The notes below the pieces were generated by a model that did not search any database, was not told the DNA's origin, and saw nothing but the letters and a program-made list of their open reading frames with translations. The position numbers were made by a program, and so were the translations under genes. From DATBFG01 sp036558645 (lineage in GTDB: Bacteria; Acidobacteriota; Terriglobia; Terriglobales; Acidobacteriaceae), in assembly GCA_036558645.1 (NCBI GenBank), contig DATBFG010000106.1, forward strand, positions 1-40,273: DNA of 40,273 bases. Reading direction: 5' to 3'. Positions 39,537 to 40,273 of this stretch are shown here, piece after piece; the first letter of the stretch is position 1, and each line of letters begins with the position of its first letter.

Positions 39537-39866
39537 CTATGCCTTCCGCAGGACGAGCGCAATCCCGCTGCTCAGGCGCTTCCAATCGTCCAACTCGCTT
39601 GCCAATTGTTTGGTTCCTGCGGTCGTGAGACTGTAGTACTTCGCTTTGCGGTTATTTTCTGAAGCGCGCCACTCGGCCGAAATGAGACCGCGATGTTCCA
39701 GACGATGCAACGCCGGATATAGCGAGCCTTGCTGAACTTGCAGGGCATCACGCGAGATCTGCTGGATTCGCTGCGCGATTGCCCACCCATGCATGGCCTC
39801 AACTTGCAAAGTGCGGAGGATCAGCATATCGAGAGTACCTTGCAAGAGTTCGTTGGAAGGAGACAT
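39537..39866 (-). CDS. PadR-family transcriptional repressor
   Basis: The product is 109 residues with the PadR winged helix: 'LLQGTLDMLILRTLQVEAMH', 'GWAIAQRIQQISRDALQVQQ', 'GSLYPALHRLEHRGLISAEW' and 'SENNRKAKYYSLTTAGTKQL'. A short C-terminal helix serves dimerisation, as in subfamily 2. It forms a two-gene unit with the ADOP permease. Its promoter carries a 19-bp palindrome over the expected transcription start, so autorepression, released by an unknown ligand, is likely. No strong ribosome site is seen before ATG 39866. Confidence 0.95.
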   Translation of the reverse strand: MSPSNELLQGTLDMLILRTLQVEAMHGWAIAQRIQQISRDALQVQQGSLYPALHRLEHRGLISAEWRASENNRKAKYYSLTTAGTKQLASELDDWKRLSSGIALVLRKA

Positions 39867-39879
39867 GAAGAGACCAAGC

Positions 39880-39927
39880 CTTGTAGATAATCTACAAGAG
39901 TATCGATTGTCTCTTGTAGATTGTCAA
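39880..39927 (-). promoter_or_regulatory. PadR promoter and palindromic operator
   Basis: On the minus strand -35 TTGACA (39927-39922), a 17-base spacer and -10 GATACT (39904-39899) form a good sigma-70-like promoter. Directly after the -10 box lies a perfect palindrome CTTGTAGATAATCTACAAG (39880-39898). A second half site, CTTGTAGAT (39913-39921), lies in the spacer, 33 bases (three turns) from the first. Repressor bound here would block RNA polymerase. Confidence 0.8.
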
Positions 39928-40051
39928 GGGGTAGAGGTTGCTGAGAAGGGGTTCGACTTCACACCGCATAGAGTCGGAGGGACGCAAGCGAGGGGTCAAT
40001 GAGTGAAATCGGGATTTAACGCCAAGTGCAGGCCCCGCACAATCTTCCAAA

Positions 40052-40273
40052 GTGACTAAAGAACGTTGGTCTCAGATAGGCATCACGGTTGAATTTCTTA
40101 TCCTCATCAGGGCTCTAAGTGAGTTCTTCCGACTCAGGCACGTTCACGGCACAAACTTCTCGACCACAGTAGCTGCGCTCTATGTCGGCGGTGCTTTGAT
40201 CGCAGCTTGCTCCTGCTGGGCAGGCGTAACCTCCTACTTCTTCCGACGCTATACCCTGTCCGCCTGGATCACG
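40052..40273 (+). CDS. N-terminal part of a membrane protein (runs off the window)
   Basis: From GTG 40052 the frame stays open to the right edge (74 codons). Two hydrophobic stretches are seen: 'IGITVEFLILIRALSEFF' and 'TVAALYVGGALIAACSCWAG', then 'VTSYFFRRYTLSAWITV'-like polar-aromatic sequence. The frame is closed by a stop at 40004-40006, and GTG 40052 is the only start after it; no ribosome site is evident. No family is recognised. Confidence 0.5.
   Translation, partial: MTKERWSQIGITVEFLILIRALSEFFRLRHVHGTNFSTTVAALYVGGALIAACSCWAGVTSYFFRRYTLSAWIT

Overview
The window looks like a chromosomal stretch from a soil-type Acidobacteriota genome. This is inferred from gene content, not from a marker gene. 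Supporting features are a PadR regulator coupled to an 'acidobacterial duplicated orphan permease' (ADOP), secreted proteins with HAF and GloVer tandem repeats, a winged-helix/TPR regulator, a multi-domain ferredoxin reductase/phospholipase neighbourhood, and moderate GC. No phage, insertion sequence, plasmid or CRISPR signal was found. One tRNA gene, tRNA-Leu(CAA), lies at 34742-34829.

Layout. 1-3490: end of an IPT/TIG protein, a strong hairpin, a tandem pair of secreted repeat proteins (HAF, GloVer) and an exported-looking SAM methyltransferase. 3790-10801: a histidine kinase with an ABC-type periplasmic binding domain, a secreted protein that may be a permuted papain-like enzyme, a small four-helix membrane protein, a winged-helix/TPR regulator and an APC permease. 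10837-22245: an unusually elaborate potassium (Kdp) locus. 22404-26740: a zinc-dependent phospholipase C-like protein, a ferredoxin-NADP reductase, a cupin and a phosphoesterase lipoprotein. 27060-32111: a large secreted beta-helix protein with a clear terminator, a lone PhoU and a sulfatase. 32175-34383: an FGE-type sulfatase-activating enzyme overlapping a HAD phosphatase. 34742-36419: tRNA-Leu, exonuclease III and GreB. 36881-39866: ADOP permease and PadR. The window ends inside a membrane-protein gene.

The Kdp locus is the most remarkable region. On the minus strand, reading downstream, it holds: a KdpD made only of the N-terminal sensor half, KdpE, a small membrane protein, an 83-residue protein, a receiver-less KdpE-like DNA-binding protein, a beta-barrel porin, a 28-residue membrane peptide, KdpF, a 43-residue membrane peptide, KdpA, KdpB and KdpC. 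The missing half of KdpD (membrane domain plus kinase) is a separate gene transcribed divergently from the same point. Three of the annotated short genes fall below normal gene-calling length; kdpF and the two micropeptides are joined to kdpA by overlaps and a 10-base gap. Two promoters in the locus (porin, small membrane protein) carry four TTTA cores at exact 11-bp spacing, and a third, weaker array faces a small gene at 18788. This is the spacing of the E. coli KdpE box as I recall it (TTTA-N7-TTTA). I infer a KdpE regulon that includes accessory small proteins and an outer-membrane porin.

A second functional theme is sulfate and phosphate ester metabolism: sulfatase, its formylglycine-generating enzyme, two phospholipase C/phosphoesterase-like proteins, a HAD phosphatase and PhoU.
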